64,000 nt of DNA from Acidobacteriota bacterium (GCA_014584705.1 JACTMJ010000030.1:1-64000); one strand, 5' to 3'; counted from the stretch's first letter, positions 1 to 10,593 are shown. The notes: generated by a model from the letters alone, not told the origin. Translations and numbers: made by a program.

Positions 1-171
1 CCGCCAGTGCTCGTAGCAGGAGCGGGTGACGCCGACGAGGGCGCAGGCGTCGTGGATGGATTCGCCCTGGGCGAGGTAGCGGAGGAAGTCGGACTGGCGG
101 CGCTCGCGTTCGGCTTCGCGCGGATTGGGCCGGGGAGCAAATTTGAGGGGTTTTCGTTTGGTGGATTTCAT
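1..171 (-). CDS. Helix-turn-helix protein, N-terminal part (runs off the left edge)
   Basis: Reading the minus strand from an ATG at 169-171 gives 57 open codons that continue past base 1, so only the N-terminus is visible. The first 25 residues are very basic (MKSTKRKPLKFAPRPNPREA then a run of Glu/Arg). They are followed by FLRYLAQGESIHDACALVGV and TRSCYEHWR, the pattern of a small helix-turn-helix domain as found in terminase small subunits, phage regulators and some transposase DNA-binding domains. A purine-rich GAGAGAAAACG precedes the start. It is divergent from the DUF4011 gene. The exact family cannot be decided without the C-terminus; a phage or mobile-element origin is an inference from the fold and the neighbourhood. 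Confidence 0.55.
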   Translation of the reverse strand, partial: MKSTKRKPLKFAPRPNPREAERERRQSDFLRYLAQGESIHDACALVGVTRSCYEHWR

Positions 172-387
172 GTCGTTTTCTCTCAGACCGGGTGGGCCGC
201 GGTTATCGGCGGCACACTTCGGGCGATTCGGAAAGCATTGTACGGGCGGGCGGAGCGGGATTTGGCTGGCCGTGTGGCTAAGTGGCTGAGAACAGGAGGG
301 ATGCGGTTCTGGAAGTGGCGTGACCGTGTGGACGGGGGCGGCGATTTGGGGCGGGATTTGGGTGGCGAGGGCGGTACGGTGGCGTCA

Positions 388-409
388 CACCGGCCAAACG
401 GGGCCGGTG
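388..409. repeat. Perfect 8-bp inverted repeat
   Basis: CACCGGCC at 388-395 and GGCCGGTG at 402-409 form a perfect 8-bp stem with a 6-nt loop. It is about 220 bp upstream of the divergent helix-turn-helix gene. It could be an operator or a structured RNA element. No T-run follows on either strand, so a Rho-independent terminator is unlikely. Confidence 0.5.
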
Positions 410-509
410 CTACTGGAGTAAGCGGCTGACGCCCTGTCCGACGGCAGGAGGCACGGTAACTCGTTCTGCGTCAGAGGGTTATCGTTGAACGAAAGCCGAG
501 ACCGCCGCG

Positions 510-685
510 GAAATTCGTCCCTGATTCTCCAAAGTTCCGTGTCTCAGTCGAAGGATGCAGTCCACTCTAACCGACAGCCGCACCTGCCACCGAAATTCGA
601 AATTTCCGAAATTGTCACTGAAATTGCCGACAACGCCTGGACGAATCTGTGCTTTGCGGCGACCGTCCCGCTGGCCTGAGAAATT
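510..685. repeat. Cluster of six GAAATT motifs
   Basis: GAAATT occurs at 510-515, 592-597, 599-604, 608-613, 620-625 and 680-685. The copies at 592-606 also form a small palindrome (GAAATT-CGA-AATTTC). Such a cluster upstream of a gene may be a repeated operator, but it could also reflect local A+T richness. Confidence 0.35.
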
Positions 686-791
686 CGATAATCTTAACAG
701 TTCGGCGGGTTAGTAAGTGTTAACGTCTGCAATCGGTGTATGATGCGCCGGAAAAAGAGTTTCCGGGGAGTGCCTAATATCTGGCGAGAGC

Positions 792-3700
792 ATGGAGAAT
801 AAAACCATCAGAAAATCGGCCGGACAACCCGTCCCCGACATCAGTTCGGACTTCCTCACCGGGAGCACTGAACACGGCCTTGAGCGCATTAGGACGAGGT
901 TGCTCGACCTTACTAACCGGAATAAGCTTCTTAATTTCAGACATTCCAATGCTTCATCGTTGAGAATTGTGGACGCCTCGATGAATGGCGTGTTCCAACG
1001 CTTACGCGACAACGAAAAGGTCGCCTTCGAGCCCGTACCCGAACCCGATTACGAAATCGACCAAGAAGCGCCCAGAGAGAATCGGCCTTGGCGCTCTGGT
1101 CGCAGAAGTTCAGAAGCCAAGACGATTCCGGGCCTCCTGGAGCAACTGGGTGACAAGGAGGGTCAGCAGCAACATTCCTCACGCGGAGAAAAACCAACCC
1201 CGAAGGATCACGCGGAGGCGCTCGGATGGAATACATCCTACGATCTCGATGAAGATGCAGAGGACGATGCCGTCCTTCGCGTTCTTCACTTCCAGGAGCA
1301 ACTCGAAATTGTAAGCAGGAAGATCACGACGGCTGCGAATACGGCCATCGAGGAGTCCGGCACGAACATGCTGTACCTCATCTTCGGTTTCCTGGAGTGG
1401 TATGAGTCCGATGATTCGAAGCTTCCCCGGCTCGCGCCGCTCGTCACGCTCCCAGTCAGCATCGAGCGAAACGGAGGCAAGGGGAAAGCCGTTGATATCG
1501 TGATCGAGTACACCGGCGAGGACGTGGAGACTAATCTTTCGTTGGCAGAGAAGATGCGCCGTGACTTTGGGCTTGAAATTCCGGAATTCGATGACGAAGA
1601 CACTCCGGGGAGCTATTTCGCAAAGTTTACTGACATCCTGAATAGCAGGAAACTCTGGTCCATACGGTGGTATATGAGCCTTGCGTTGCTGAGCTTCGGC
1701 AAGCTGCTTATGTACCGCGACCTCGACCCTAGAAATTGGCCCAAAGGTGAAAGTATCGCCAAGCATGACTTGGTGCGGCAGCTGTTTGAGGGAACGAAAA
1801 ATACTGAGGTCGAACACGGCGAGGAGTACCCGATTGACGAGCCGGAGTTGAAGGCAATGGTCCCTCACTTAATACGGGACGCCGATAGTTCCCAGCACAG
1901 CGCACTTATACATGCCTTGCGTGGTCAGAACTTGGTCATTGAAGGGCCTCCGGGAACCGGCAAGTCACAGACGATCACGAACCTGATCGCTGCTGTGCTG
2001 GCAAATGGCAAGAACGTTCTGTTCATCGCAGAGAAGCTCGCGGCCCTTGAAGTCGTGCGCAGCCGCATGGACGATGCTGGGCTTGGCATATTCTGTCTTG
2101 AAGTTCATAGCCACAAGACCAAGAAGGGTGCACTCCTGAATGATCTCGCTCAGCGCTGCAAGGCGCGGGGCAGTTTCAGGGACCCGCACGATCTTGATCG
2201 ACAACTTGCAGTTGTCGAGGAGAAGAAACGTCTCCTGTCGCGATATGCCGCGCTCATCAACACACCTGTAGAGCCTTTCAAGGCAACTGTCTTCGAAGTT
2301 CTCTAGGCATGTGAACGCCGCGGCCAGGAGATTGCAGCGCACCGCGAACGGCTGAAAAAGGTCATCCTGCCCGCAGCCGCGACATTCACACAAGCGCAAT
2401 TCACGCAGGCGGAGCAATTTGTCGCCATATACGCGAAGCATCTGGTGGAAATTCTTGCAATCAGCAAGACGGTCGAAGCACATCCGTGGGCATGGGTAGA
2501 GAAGCCCCTTGTGTTCGAGGAAGAAGGGCGACTGCAAGTACATCTCGATGAATTCATCGATATCATCGGCAGTGCCGAAGAGGCCTGCCAGTACCTGAAC
2601 GAAACAGCCGGCCTTGCGGTGTCGCGAAACGTGCGAGGACTTGAGCATACATCTGCAATCCTGGCTGCGCTTCCCACTCCCACTGGCACAGTTGTCGAGA
2701 GGCTGCTCGAACCTTGCCAATCCTCACATAATCGCCGAAAGCTCGTTGACTTCATCGCCCACGTTAAGACATTCCGCCAAGGATTTGATGACCTTTCGGC
2801 TGCTGCGGGCGATGTAGATATAAAAGTCATTCTTGACAAGCGAACGACGGAGAAACTATCCGGGGCCTTGGAAACGATGCGGCCTTGGGGAGTGGCTGGG
2901 CAATCCGTCGCGGAACTCAGGAACCTTGCGAATGTGAGCGCCGAGACTCTGAAGCTTCTCGGTGAGGCCCAAGCGTCATTTCGGGTCCTGCTCACTGTCT
3001 TGGGATGCGAAGCCCCCGCTTCAATATCATGTACAGAATTTCTTCTTGAAGCGGTGCGGATCGTGGAGAGCACGCCGTTCGAATGCCTCCATCTTCGCCA
3101 CACTTCGTTCGAAAACGAGAACACAAAGCGTGTGCTTGAAACTGCCGTGACTGAGGCGAGGGCACTGACAGAGAGAGAAAAATCGCTGACGGAAGAATTT
3201 GACCTCACGCTCGGCGGGGGCACATATACCTCGCATGAGTTGCTCCAGCACGCACACTTGTTGGAGAACGCCTCGTTGTGGCGCCGCCTGTTTGGCGGCG
3301 ACTACAGGAAGGCTGTGAAAACATATCGTCGGCTCTCCAGGAACGGAAAGGGAGTTGCGCGTTTTCATATGAGTGACCACCTGCGGACCGTCGCTGAATA
3401 TACACAGGATCGTAACCAATTCGATAACCATGCCACCTATCGTGAGGCTCTCGGCCCCAATTTCCAGGGTGTGCAGAGCCCATGGGAGGATTTGCAGCAT
3501 CTGGCCCTCTGGTACGAGCAGGTCTTCGTCCGGTTGCCGGAGCATCGGATCCAATCGGCGAGGTTCCGCCATCTTGTTCTTTCCAGCCGCACGGAGCGGT
3601 TGAAGGCAATCAAGGCCAAGTTGGACTCGGTCCAAGAACATCGCGAGTCCCTTCAAAGGGCGGTGGCTCATGTCATCGACTGGACACGCGCCGTCCCCTG

Positions 3701-6227
3701 CCAGAGCGTGTTGATCGTCGAGGGTTCGTTTGAGGATATCACCGCTTCACTCGAGTGCTTCGGCCGCGATGTGCGGGCCGTACTGGACGCGGTGGAAGCG
3801 TCGCGAGTCAAGGAGACGGTCACGCTCCGCGATCTTCCAGCCATCGTTTCTTACGCGGCCAAGTGCCGTGAGGCTGCGGAAGCTGTTCAGGCGGATGCCA
3901 GCCTGCCGTCCATTCTGGGCGATGCCTACAAGGACATCACAACCGATATCGAGCCCATCGAGCAGACCGTAAAATTTGCTGCCTCTGTCGCTTCCGGAAT
4001 TCTGCCGCCGAAAGGGATCGAATGGCTCCTGAGTCGCGAGCCTGGATCGCGGCTGTCGGAATTGCGTGTATGTCTAAAGCGTGCTCATACGCATGGCGAG
4101 AAACTCCGTCAGACCCTCGACGAACTTGCCGAGATATCGGGTTCAGAATCCTGGCGTGAGGGTATCGAGAATTCATGGGAAAGTCTGCAGGCACGCGCGG
4201 AATATGCAGTGTCTTACCGAGAACATCTCAGCCGCTGGAATCATTTCCTCAAATTGCGGATCCAGAGCCGGGAACAGGGGATCGACAGGCTAACCGATCT
4301 CGGGGATGAGCAGGCACTGGAGCCCGCCAAACTCCGTGCCGCTTTCCGCTTTGCGTTCTACAATACGCTCGCGCACAGAGTATTCACAGAACAGCCGGAA
4401 CTCTCCCATATAACAGGCGTGACACAGGAGCAGGTACGTCAGCAATTTGCCAACGCCGACCGGGAGGCCATCCGACTCTATCGTGAACGTGTAGCCGCGC
4501 TGGTCGACCGCCGTAATGTGCCCGACGGCGAGCAAAGCGGCCCCGTCAGAAATTGGACGGAGATGGCACTCATCCGCAAGGAAATCAACAAACAGAAGCG
4601 TCATATTCCCATCCGGCAGCTATTCCAGCGGGCACCACGAGCGCTGCTGGCTCTGAAGCCCTGTTGCATGATGGGACCCCTGTCAGTCGCGCAGTATCTC
4701 GCGCCTGGAAAGATGAAGTTTGACCTCGTCGTCATGGACGAAGCTTCTCAGCTTAAGCCTGAGGATGCGATCGGGGCCTTGGCGCGCGGCGGCAAGGTCG
4801 TCATCGTAGGCGATCCAAAACAACTTCCACCGACGAACTTCTTCCAGCGCGTATCGATCGACGCGGAAGAGGACGAGGACGCTGAGAATCGCACAGTAGT
4901 TGAGGAAGGAGAAAGTATTCTGGACGTGGCTATCACGCTATTCCAGCCAGTACGGAGGCTGCGCTGGCACTACCGTTCACAGCATCACAGTCTTATCGCG
5001 TTCTCAAATCAGCATTTTTATCAAGGTGACCTTATTATTTTCCCATCTGCGTATCATGAGAGTGCAGATCTTGGCCTGAAATACCATTTTATTCCCGATG
5101 GCATATGCGAGAACAGCCGCAATCCTCGCGAGGCCGCCGTGGTTGTCGACGCCGTGCTGGATCACATGCGGCGACATCCGGCGCAATCACTGGGCGTCGT
5201 CACGCTCAATTTCGAACAACGCGAGTTGATCGAGGAATTATTGGACAGGAGACTTCGTGACGATCCTTACGCAATTGCGTTTAAGGAGCGCATGAGAGGC
5301 GGGCAGGAAGCGTTGTTCGTCAAGAATCTTGAAAACGTACAGGGAGATGAACGGGACGTGATATTCATTTCGACGACCTACGGCCGCGATTCGGACAAGG
5401 GCCAGCATAATCGATTCGGCCCCATCACCCAGGCCAACGGTCATCGGCGACTGAACGTCCTCTTTACCCGTTCGAAGATGCGCACGGAGGTGTTTAGCAG
5501 CCTCGACCCGGATAAAATTGCCACGAACCCGAACAGTTCGTGGGGTGTCCGGGCGCTGAAGGAATACCTGAGCTTCGCCCGTAGTGGAATCCTGCACCAA
5601 GCGGATGACGGGCGTGCTCAGGAGACCAACGATTTCGAGCGCGCGGTTGGCGATGTCCTGAGGGAAAAGGGCTACGAGGTCGTTCCGCAGGTAGGCGTTG
5701 CAGGTTTCTTTATCGACCTCGCAGTGAGGCATCCGGCTAAGGCCGGTACTTACCTTCTTGGCATCGAGTGCGATGGTGCAAGTTACCATTCCGGCCGCTC
5801 ACCACGTGATCGTGACCGATTGCGGCAGGAGATTTTGGAAAATCTCGGCTGGAAGATCCATCGTATCTGGTCGACCGACTGGTTTAGGAGCCGTGGGAAC
5901 GAAATCAAGCGGCTTGTGAGGCGCATTGAATCGCTTCTTCAAGACGATCCCGAGTATCGCGAGATGCGGGAGAGGGATGCGAGGAAGGACGCCCTCCGGC
6001 AACGCTTGATTGAGTTGCGCAAGGAAATAAGGTCAGCTTTTCCTGGCACACTTGATGAAAAATGCCTGCTTAGAGAAGACATACTGGAAGAATTTATTCA
6101 GAAGCGCCCTAAGACCCGCGACGAATGGTTCCGCAAGATCCCCGAGCAGGTGCGAAGCAGCATCGACTCCAAGCAAGTCGGGAGTTATCTCAATCGCGTA
6201 TTGGAAATAGTCATAGACTGCGGGTAG
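792..6227 (+). pseudogene. DUF4011-helicase-Vsr-type defence protein, interrupted by an in-frame amber codon
   Basis: One reading frame runs from ATG 792 to TAG 6225-6227 (1812 codons) with a single internal stop, TAG at 2304-2306 (codon 505). Translation continues smoothly after the stop in the same frame (ACERRGQEIAAHRERLKK), so no frameshift is involved. Domains in order: a DUF4011 motif near residues 37-49 (LLDLTNRNKLLNF); Walker A GPPGTGKS near 384; a long helical insert; DEAS Walker B near 1313 with VGDPKQLPP; superfamily-1 helicase motifs HYRSQHHSL near 1392 and VQGDERDVIF near 1516; then a Vsr/MTES_1575-type nuclease domain (FIDLAV, then IECDGASYHS near 1659); and a helical tail somewhat like HRDC. 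This architecture is known from anti-phage proteins. The stop may be a real nonsense mutation (TGG to TAG is plausible), a recoded codon or a sequencing error. If translated as is, the first piece is 504 aa and ends after the first helicase motif. Confidence 0.85.
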
Positions 6228-6263
6228 AAGATGTCCAACGCCGGCAAGAGGCCGACTTGAAAA

Positions 6264-6289
6264 TCGCCATCATGAAAGCCTGATGGCGA
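6264..6289 (+). terminator. Terminator-like hairpin after the DUF4011 gene
   Basis: TCGCCATCA at 6264-6272 and TGATGGCGA at 6281-6289 form a perfect 9-bp stem with an 8-nt loop, 36 bp after the stop codon of the defence gene. The stem is followed by A+T-rich sequence but not by a clean T-run, so it may be a weak intrinsic terminator or an mRNA-protecting hairpin. Confidence 0.5.
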
Positions 6290-6511
6290 ATTCGAAACGC
6301 TCACCGTTTTCAAAGCTGCTTCCGAACTCGTACTTACCGGTGCACGAGACTTTGTATGCCCAACAGGTCCTGGCATGGTGAATTCCCGCACTTGCTACAT
6401 CGCTGTTCTCGCTACGGGGTAAGCGTCCGCCCACTACCGCCTTTCCGGTGCCCTGCTTCCTCTCCACAGTGGGGGAGGCGCATGCTGCGCCTGGGGAGGG
6501 GTCGTTTCAAG

Positions 6512-6628
6512 ATGCAGGGCGATGATGCTCCGCGGCGGGTGTTTCGGTGGCGGACGTTGCAGCGGCGGATTGTGGAGGAGACCCTGCAGCCGGGGGTACC
6601 GTGGCTGGCAAAGAGGTTTGGATGGTAG
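6512..6628 (+). pseudogene. Fragment resembling IS66-family OrfA transposase
   Basis: The frame starting at 6512 reads MQGDDAPRRVFRW, then RRIVEETLQPGV, then LAKRFGW before a stop. The IVEETLxPG stretch followed by a helix-turn-helix-like xxLAKRFG resembles the N-terminal DNA-binding region of IS66-type OrfA proteins. Only about 38 codons remain, no OrfB or transposase core follows, and no terminal repeats were seen. It is best read as a decayed insertion-sequence scrap. The match is judged by eye only. Confidence 0.4.
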
Positions 6629-6968
6629 GAGTTTGGAGGATAGGAATTTCTTTTGAGCAGTCGTGATTGATTCCAGGACCTCCAGGGCTTTCGTCTGTTT
6701 TTGGGCTGCTGGAACGCATTTGGCACTGGCGTGCGTCGCGATTCGTTCACCGGTAGGGGATCGGATACCGGAGCGCGGGCGGGGCGGAGTGCGTGAGGCA
6801 GAGCGGTGGCGAGCGGGCGAAGTGTACGGGCTATCCGGTACCAATCCAGATGCAGCGGGCGTGGCCGCCGGGAAGTCGCACCGCCAAGCGGGGCGGATGC
6901 TCCGCGGTCTCGCTGGTGCTCGGGCTGAGTTGTTGTCGCAGGGCGGGGTTGTTGGTGCGGGGCGTGGC

Positions 6969-7253
6969 CCCTGGGCTGACGCCCAGGGCTGGCTTATCTC
7001 GCCCGTTGGGCTCTCCGCGCGGGGCACGGAGGGAGATTTTGTGCTGCTTGATCGCGATGCTCTCTTCGGGAGCGATTGCTGGAAAGGGGAAGGGGGCCGC
7101 TGCTCCATTGGTGGGGGAATCGCCGATCGGTGAGAGACCCGCGAGGGGGGGCAGATGGCCGTGGCACCACTGACGTGGTGCGGTGAGTAACGGGGTACAC
7201 GAAGCCAGGCGTGTAGAACGCCTGGCCAATGGGCTGCCTGTCGCTGACGCGAC
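6969..7253. repeat. Group of short hairpins with a constant TGAC loop
   Basis: Three hairpins with unrelated stems share the loop TGAC closed by a C-G pair: CCCTGGGC/GCCCAGGG at 6969-6988, GCACCAC/GTGGTGC at 7164-7181 and GTCGC/GCGAC at 7240-7253. A fourth perfect hairpin, GCCAGGCGT/ACGCCTGGC at 7204-7226, has loop GTAGA. Stems vary while pairing is kept, which points to selection for structure. They could be REP-like elements or part of a structured RNA. Confidence 0.6.
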
Positions 7254-7674
7254 GGTTTGTTGCCGGTGGCCGGGCGAGCGGCTCGCGAAAAGAGGGTGTT
7301 CCGAATTTGGTGTAAGTCCGATTCTCAGAGAGGATGAGAGGACGCAGGGGTGTGAAGATGCTGGAATCGGCTCTGGATGAGCGGCCGAAGGAATAGCGGG
7401 AGCCGGAGCAGATTGGGGGTTCCGGGGATTGTTGCATCGATTGGCGAAGGCATTGCATGGGCGGGCGTTGGTGGCGGAGTTGATTCGTCTTGTGGGCCAC
7501 GAGAAGCGCCGGCACGTGCGGCGAACGGCTGATGAGCTTGGCAGTGTTCGGTTTGGGGGTGCCTGGTTCGGCGGGGTTTTGGGGTGGGCCGATATACTGG
7601 AGGTGGGAGCGCTTGGCGCCTTTTTGGGCCGCGGCCGGCTGGCGGCGGGCGGATCTATCCGGGGCTTACGTATC

Positions 7675-10575
7675 TTGCTCGAACACATCGTTCTTCGCGG
7701 CGCGCGGCTGCATAATCTCAAGAACATCGATCTGGAGATTCCTCACAACCGGTTTACGGTGGTGACGGGCGTTTCCGGGTCCGGCAAGTCCTCGCTGGTG
7801 TTTGACACCATTTACGCCGAGGGCCAGCGGCGCTATGTGGAATCGCTATCCGCTTACGCGCGGCAGTTTCTCGAACGCATGGAGCGCCCGGAGGTGGAGG
7901 AGATCGACGGGCTCGCGCCGCCCATCGCCATCCGGCAGAAGAACCAGACGCGCAATCCGCGCTCTACCGTGGCCACGTCCACGGAGGTCTACGATTTTCT
8001 CCGGCTGCTCTACGCCCGCGTGGGCCGGACCTACTGCCCGAACTGCGGCCATCGCGTGCAGCGGGATACCGTGGATCTGGTGGCGGACCGGGTGCTGCGG
8101 CAACCGGCAGGCAGCCGCTGGTATCTCCTCTTTCCGGTGAAGGTGGCCGGCAAGCCGGGCTCCCAGAAGCTGCGCGATCGTCTGTTCGACCTCCGCAAAC
8201 GCGGCTTCACGCGGCTGTTTCAGGACGGGGAGATCTTCGAGTTCTCGACGCCCGAATCGCTCCTCGGCATCGACTTCGGCAAAGACCTCTTCGTGCTGGT
8301 GGACCGCCTGAAGCTGGATGCGGCCGAGCGGGCGCGCGTGGTGGATGGCGTGGAGATCGCCTACCGGGAATGCGGCGAGGCGGTGTTCGAGGAAGCGGGC
8401 GCTGGCGCTTCGAAGCAGGAGACGCCCCACCGCATCCGGTTCAGCGAGAAGTTCACCTGCAAGAACTGTGACGCCGGGATCGAGTTCATGGACCCCGAGC
8501 CGCGCCTGTTCAGCTTCAATAACCCGTTCGGCGCGTGCCCCCGCTGCCAGGGCTTCGGAAACGTGATCGACTACGACCTCGGCCTGGTGATTCCGGACGA
8601 TTCCCTCACGCTCCAGCAGGGCGCGGTGCATCCCTGGAGCCGGCCACAGTATCGGTGGTGGTCCACTGAACTGCGGCGGGCGGCCAAGGGGCACGTCCGG
8701 CTGGACGTTCCGTTCCAGGATCTTCGCAAGGAAGAGAAGGACTTCGTCATCAAGGGCGGACCGGGCTTCCCCGGCATTCGCGGCTTTTTCGAAGAAGTGG
8801 AGGGCAAGAAGTACAAGGTGCAGGTACGCGCCTTTCTGGCCCGGTATCGCGGCTACTCGCCCTGCCCGGATTGCGGCGGCTCCCGGTTGCGCCCGGAAGC
8901 GCTGCACTTACGCATCGACGGCAACACGATCGCCGATGTGGTGAAGATGAACATCCGGGAAGCGCTGGATTTCTTCGAGGGGCTCCGGCTCACGGCCGAG
9001 GAAGCGGGCATCGCTACGCGGATTCTGGTGGAGATCCGGCAGCGGCTGCGCTTTCTGAACGATGTGGGCCTCGAATACCTGACGCTGGACCGGCTCGCCA
9101 ACACGCTCTCGGGCGGGGAAGCGCAACGCATCCAACTGGCCACCTGCCTGGGCTCGCGGCTGGTGGGCGCCTGCTACATTCTGGACGAGCCCTCGATCGG
9201 CCTGCACACGCGCGACACGCTGCGCCTGATCCGCATCCTCGAGGACCTGCGCGATCTCGGCAATACGGTGATCGTCGTGGAGCACGATGCCGATGTCATG
9301 CGGGCCTCGGACTATCTGGTGGATCTGGGTCCGGGCGCGGGCGAGAACGGGGGTGCGGTGATGTTTGCCGGGCCTTCGAAAACGCTGCTGGCCGACGGCG
9401 CGAATTCGCTCACCGCGCGCTATCTTCGCGGGGAGCTGCAGGTGGAGCGCCCGGCACTGTGCGATGGCGGAAGGGCTCTGAAAGCGAAGCGTTCGCCGAA
9501 GCCCAAGGCGGACTCCTCGCGGGGAGCGCTGCGCATTCTGGGCGCGCGCAAGCACAACCTCAAGAACATCGACGTGGAGATTCCGCTAGGCAAACTGGTG
9601 GCGCTAACGGGCGTTTCGGGGTCTGGCAAATCCACCCTGATGCACGACGTCCTGTTCCAATCTCTTCGCTCGCTCGGGCTGGGTGAGAAATCGACCGCGA
9701 GATCGAAATCCGCCGAGGCGGAGGGCGAGGACGACGCGCAGTTCCGCCAGGCGTGCCGGGCCGTGGAGGGCTTAGCGTATCTCGAAGACGTGATTCTGGT
9801 GGACCAGAGCCCTATTGGACGCACGCCGCGCTCGAACCCTGTGACGTACATCAAGGCCTTCGATATCATCCGGGATCTGTTCGCCTCCACCCCGCTTGCG
9901 AAGAAACGCCATTTCGCGCCGGGCACCTTCTCGTTCAACGTGCCCGGCGGGCGGTGCGAGGTTTGCCAGGGGGACGGCACGGTTACGGTGGAGATGCAGT
10001 TTCTCGCCGATGTTGAATTGACCTGCGAGGAGTGCCACGGCACGCGCTACAAAGCCTCCGTTCTGGAGGTGGAATACAACGGCCTGAACATTCATCAGGT
10101 TCTGGGGCTCACGGTGGACGAGGCGCTCGGGTTCTTTTCCGACGTTCCGCGCCTGGTGAACAAGCTGCAGGTGCTGCGGGAGGTCGGGCTCGGGTATCTG
10201 CGCCTGGGCCAATCGGCCACGACGCTCTCCGGGGGGGAGGCGCAGCGCATCAAACTCGCCGCGCACATCGGGCAGGCCTCCTGCGCGAAGACGCTCTTCC
10301 TGTTCGACGAACCCACGACGGGGCTGCACTTCGACGACATCGCAAAGCTGCTTGCCGCCTTTGACCGCCTGCTCGAAAACGGGGGCAGCGTACTGGTGAT
10401 CGAGCACAATCTGGACATCATCCGGAACGCGGATTGGATCCTCGATCTGGGGCCGGAGGGCGGCGCGGGCGGCGGTTCGCTGGTGGCGACCGGTCCCCCG
10501 GAGGCCATTGCGGCCGTGGAAGCGTCCTACACGGGACGCTTTCTGAAACCACTCCTCTGCCCAGCCGCATCCTGA
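7675..10575 (+). CDS. uvrA: Excinuclease ABC subunit A
   Basis: UvrA is the damage-recognition ATPase of nucleotide excision repair; it loads UvrB at lesions. The 966-aa product, close to the family length of about 940, starts at TTG 7675 (LEHIVLRGARLHNLKNIDLE, the usual UvrA N-terminus). The frame is open further upstream but that part has no UvrA character. Both ABC modules are present. Walker A motifs are GVSGSGKSSL near residue 31 and GVSGSGKSTL in the second half. Signatures are LSGGEAQRIQLA and LSGGEAQRIKLA. Zinc-binding CxxC pairs are visible (CPNCGHR, CKNCD, CPRCQG, CPDCGG, CEVCQG, CEECHG). The UvrB-binding and insertion regions look intact. uvrB is not in the window. Confidence 0.95.
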   Translation: MLEHIVLRGARLHNLKNIDLEIPHNRFTVVTGVSGSGKSSLVFDTIYAEGQRRYVESLSAYARQFLERMERPEVEEIDGLAPPIAIRQKNQTRNPRSTVATSTEVYDFLRLLYARVGRTYCPNCGHRVQRDTVDLVADRVLRQPAGSRWYLLFPVKVAGKPGSQKLRDRLFDLRKRGFTRLFQDGEIFEFSTPESLLGIDFGKDLFVLVDRLKLDAAERARVVDGVEIAYRECGEAVFEEAGAGASKQETPHRIRFSEKFTCKNCDAGIEFMDPEPRLFSFNNPFGACPRCQGFGNVIDYDLGLVIPDDSLTLQQGAVHPWSRPQYRWWSTELRRAAKGHVRLDVPFQDLRKEEKDFVIKGGPGFPGIRGFFEEVEGKKYKVQVRAFLARYRGYSPCPDCGGSRLRPEALHLRIDGNTIADVVKMNIREALDFFEGLRLTAEEAGIATRILVEIRQRLRFLNDVGLEYLTLDRLANTLSGGEAQRIQLATCLGSRLVGACYILDEPSIGLHTRDTLRLIRILEDLRDLGNTVIVVEHDADVMRASDYLVDLGPGAGENGGAVMFAGPSKTLLADGANSLTARYLRGELQVERPALCDGGRALKAKRSPKPKADSSRGALRILGARKHNLKNIDVEIPLGKLVALTGVSGSGKSTLMHDVLFQSLRSLGLGEKSTARSKSAEAEGEDDAQFRQACRAVEGLAYLEDVILVDQSPIGRTPRSNPVTYIKAFDIIRDLFASTPLAKKRHFAPGTFSFNVPGGRCEVCQGDGTVTVEMQFLADVELTCEECHGTRYKASVLEVEYNGLNIHQVLGLTVDEALGFFSDVPRLVNKLQVLREVGLGYLRLGQSATTLSGGEAQRIKLAAHIGQASCAKTLFLFDEPTTGLHFDDIAKLLAAFDRLLENGGSVLVIEHNLDIIRNADWILDLGPEGGAGGGSLVATGPPEAIAAVEASYTGRFLKPLLCPAAS

Positions 10576-10593
10576 TACAAAGGAAGCGAGAAC

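Larger units (their letters stand above)
172..791. other. Gene-poor divergent intergenic region
   Basis: About 620 bp between the divergent helix-turn-helix gene and the DUF4011 gene. Open frames here have no recognisable composition or motif. It holds a perfect hairpin at 388-409 and a cluster of GAAATT motifs at 510-685. Base composition becomes clearly more A+T rich from about 480 onwards. The promoter of the DUF4011 gene should lie in 690-780, but no convincing -35/-10 pair was found. Confidence 0.6.
6228..7674. other. Gene-poor region between the defence gene and uvrA
   Basis: About 1.45 kb with no convincing intact gene. Several frames are open on both strands, but their residues are dominated by Arg, Pro, Ala and Gly, as expected for noncoding GC-rich DNA. 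It holds the terminator-like hairpin at 6264, a hairpin AGGCGCA/TGCGCCT at 6476-6492, an IS66-like transposase fragment at 6512-6628 and a group of TGAC-loop hairpins at 6969-7253. It reads as a decayed insertion zone. Confidence 0.65.

Noticed and set aside
7..429. 140-codon plus frame at the left edge
   Set aside because: The minus strand there encodes a basic helix-turn-helix protein; the plus frame is Gly/Ala-rich without motifs.
485..679. 64-codon plus frame upstream of the defence gene
   Set aside because: No motif or ribosome site; it overlaps the GAAATT cluster.
6434..7727. Several Pro/Ser/Arg-rich open frames on both strands before uvrA
   Set aside because: Low-complexity composition, no start signals, and they disagree with each other; treated as noncoding.
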